Source: CAYRNC01 sp964425645 (GTDB lineage Bacteria; Bacillota; Clostridia; Peptostreptococcales; Anaerovoracaceae). Taken from it: DNA of 21,855 bases. The stretch is taken from positions 1 through 21,855 of the forward strand of contig CAYRNC010000019.1 of assembly GCA_964425645.1 (NCBI GenBank). The letters are read 5' to 3'. Every line of letters starts with the position of its first letter. Position 1 is the stretch's first letter. Under the pieces are notes generated by a model. It saw only the letters and a program-made list of their open reading frames with translations. It did no database searches and was not told the DNA's origin. This document shows positions 21,855 to 21,855 of this stretch, in pieces. The position numbers and the translations under genes were made by a program.

Positions 21855-21855
21855 A
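21818..21855 (+). CDS. Start of an unidentified gene running off the right edge (frame -1 to the 28-codon frame)
   Basis: From a TTG at 21818 the frame reads MAEDNLAPPILV and stays open to the window end. AAGGGGG (21802-21808) lies 9 nt upstream, a workable ribosome binding site. The same frame could instead be entered by a -1 shift from the ATG at 21768. Only 12 residues are visible, too few to name a family. Confidence 0.4.
   Translation, partial: MAEDNLAPPILV

Overview
The window suggests a spore-forming, Gram-positive anaerobe of the Firmicutes (class Clostridia). The evidence is a SpoVAF/GerA-type germination protein, a CwlJ-type cortex hydrolase with a GerQ-like partner, an S-layer-homology (SLH) protein, a CsaB-type pyruvyl transferase, an EndoA/MazF toxin close to the Bacillus NdoA type, and strong AGGAGG-type ribosome binding sites throughout. 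The genus cannot be fixed from the sequence. No rRNA, tRNA, CRISPR array or intact mobile element was seen.

Region 1 (1-1604): the 3' end of an NAD(P)HX dehydratase gene (nnrD); a compact AT-rich palindromic promoter; a MazE-like ribbon-helix-helix antitoxin and MazF/EndoA toxin; a small exported protein of unknown function; and a rho-independent terminator.

Region 2 (1633-10149, all +): a tightly packed run that looks like a secondary cell wall polysaccharide (SCWP) and surface-anchoring operon. It holds an SLH-anchored phosphodiester glycosidase (NAGPA-like) protein, a fusion of a GT4 glycosyltransferase with a CsaB polysaccharide pyruvyl transferase, a TuaH-like glycosyltransferase, a DUF4330-like membrane protein, and an O-antigen ligase/polymerase-like membrane protein. 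CsaB-type enzymes make the pyruvylated sugar that SLH domains bind, so the first two genes plausibly encode a surface enzyme and part of the machinery that builds its anchor.

Region 3 (10096-16610): a convergent UDP-ManNAc dehydrogenase gene (wecC-like, -). It is followed on the + strand by a WecG/TagA-type ManNAc transferase, a PaaK/CapK-like adenylate-forming enzyme, an MsbA-like ABC exporter, uracil-DNA glycosylase (ung) and LemA. The first genes fit the same ManNAc-containing envelope polymer.

Region 4 (16622-20113): sporulation and germination genes. These are a variant Amidase_3 hydrolase (-), a SpoVAF-like protein (+) standing without gerB/gerC partners, and a cwlJ gene (-) followed by a proline-rich GerQ-like coat protein (-) carrying a recent 138-bp duplication.

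Region 5 (20114-21855): a small cupin protein, a nitroreductase-family protein, a terminator, and about 350 bp of gene-poor sequence with a possible decayed AraC-type HTH fragment. At the right edge a new gene begins whose frame is ambiguous: either a TTG start or a frameshift at a G5T6 tract.

The most interesting features are the GT4-CsaB fusion next to an SLH-anchored glycosidase, the duplicated proline-rich GerQ-like protein paired with CwlJ, the amidase lacking the usual first zinc histidine, and the frame-ambiguous gene at the right edge. I did not find anything I could firmly call a wholly new system.
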